A stretch of DNA of 5,894 bases, from contig DUUU01000042.1 in NCBI GenBank assembly GCA_012841485.1, forward strand, positions 1 through 5,894, written 5' to 3'. The notes below the pieces were generated by a model. The model worked only from the letters and a program-made list of their open reading frames with translations. It ran no database searches and had not been told where the DNA came from. The position numbers and the translations under genes are program-made. Positions 5,811 to 5,894 of the stretch are shown piece after piece (position 1 is the stretch's first letter; each line of letters opens with the position of its first letter). Source of the stretch: Armatimonadota bacterium (GTDB lineage Bacteria > Armatimonadota > JAAZEB01).

Positions 5811-5894
5811 AGCATTTACCCCTGCCCGCGGCCAGGGTTGAACCCCCGCGAGTCTGGCTGGCGCGCTTGCCGCGCTCAGGCGGGCTCGCCGGCC

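Larger units (their letters stand above)
5529..5894. other. Non-coding region upstream of the iron-sulfur gene pair
   Basis: No convincing gene lies here. The open frames are short, rich in Arg, Ala and Pro, and look like high-GC noise. The stretch holds the ribosome site of the short QueG-like gene, an imperfect leader hairpin (5557-5600) and an alternating inverted repeat (5763-5810). A very weak minus-strand promoter candidate is TTCAAC (5837-5842), an 18-base spacer, then TAAATG (5813-5818). If used, it would place the alternating repeat at the very start of the transcript and give a leader of about 280 bases. I see no tRNA or recognisable riboswitch. Confidence 0.55.

Noticed and set aside
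5525..5815. Minus-strand frame (96 codons) upstream of the short QueG-like gene
   Set aside because: The product is Arg/Ala/Ser/Pro-rich without hydrophobic core or motif, and overlaps the next start. More likely leader DNA.
5831..5860. GGGTTGAACCC near the right end as a tRNA T-arm
   Set aside because: Stem and loop sizes do not fit a T-arm, and no matching anticodon arm or acceptor stem is found around it.

Overview
The window is G+C-rich bacterial DNA with five complete protein genes and no rRNA, tRNA, CRISPR array or insertion sequence that I can see. The gene mix is a membrane-anchored SpoIIE-type phosphatase, an exported Cu/Zn superoxide dismutase, a zinc-less medium-chain dehydrogenase and a tandem pair of QueG-like iron-sulfur proteins. 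Together with the codon bias, this suggests an environmental high-GC bacterium. My weak preference is a Chloroflexota- or Armatimonadota-like lineage, but nothing here fixes the taxonomy.

Layout: a PP2C-type phosphatase with a six-helix membrane domain runs rightward (66-1415). It converges on a leftward block that fills the rest of the window. In transcription order, right to left, that block is: an unassigned upstream region with an alternating inverted repeat (5529-5894); a short QueG-like iron-sulfur protein (4662-5528); a longer paralogue starting 8 bases after it (3580-4653); a 240-base gap; a medium-chain dehydrogenase without zinc ligands (2293-3339); a spacer with two strong GC hairpins; and sodC (1511-2077), with a 14-bp perfect palindrome in its upstream region.

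How they may work together: the two QueG-like proteins are almost certainly co-translated, share an unusual C-x3-C-x2-H-L-[D/E] motif, and probably form one redox system. The dehydrogenase could supply or accept electrons or act on the same substrate, but the gap leaves this open. SodC looks independently regulated, and the phosphatase is probably unrelated to the leftward genes.

The points most worth following are the paralogous iron-sulfur pair with non-standard second-cluster cysteines, the three alternating GGGCGAAC copies upstream of it, and the complete absence of cysteines from an otherwise fully liganded Cu/Zn SOD.
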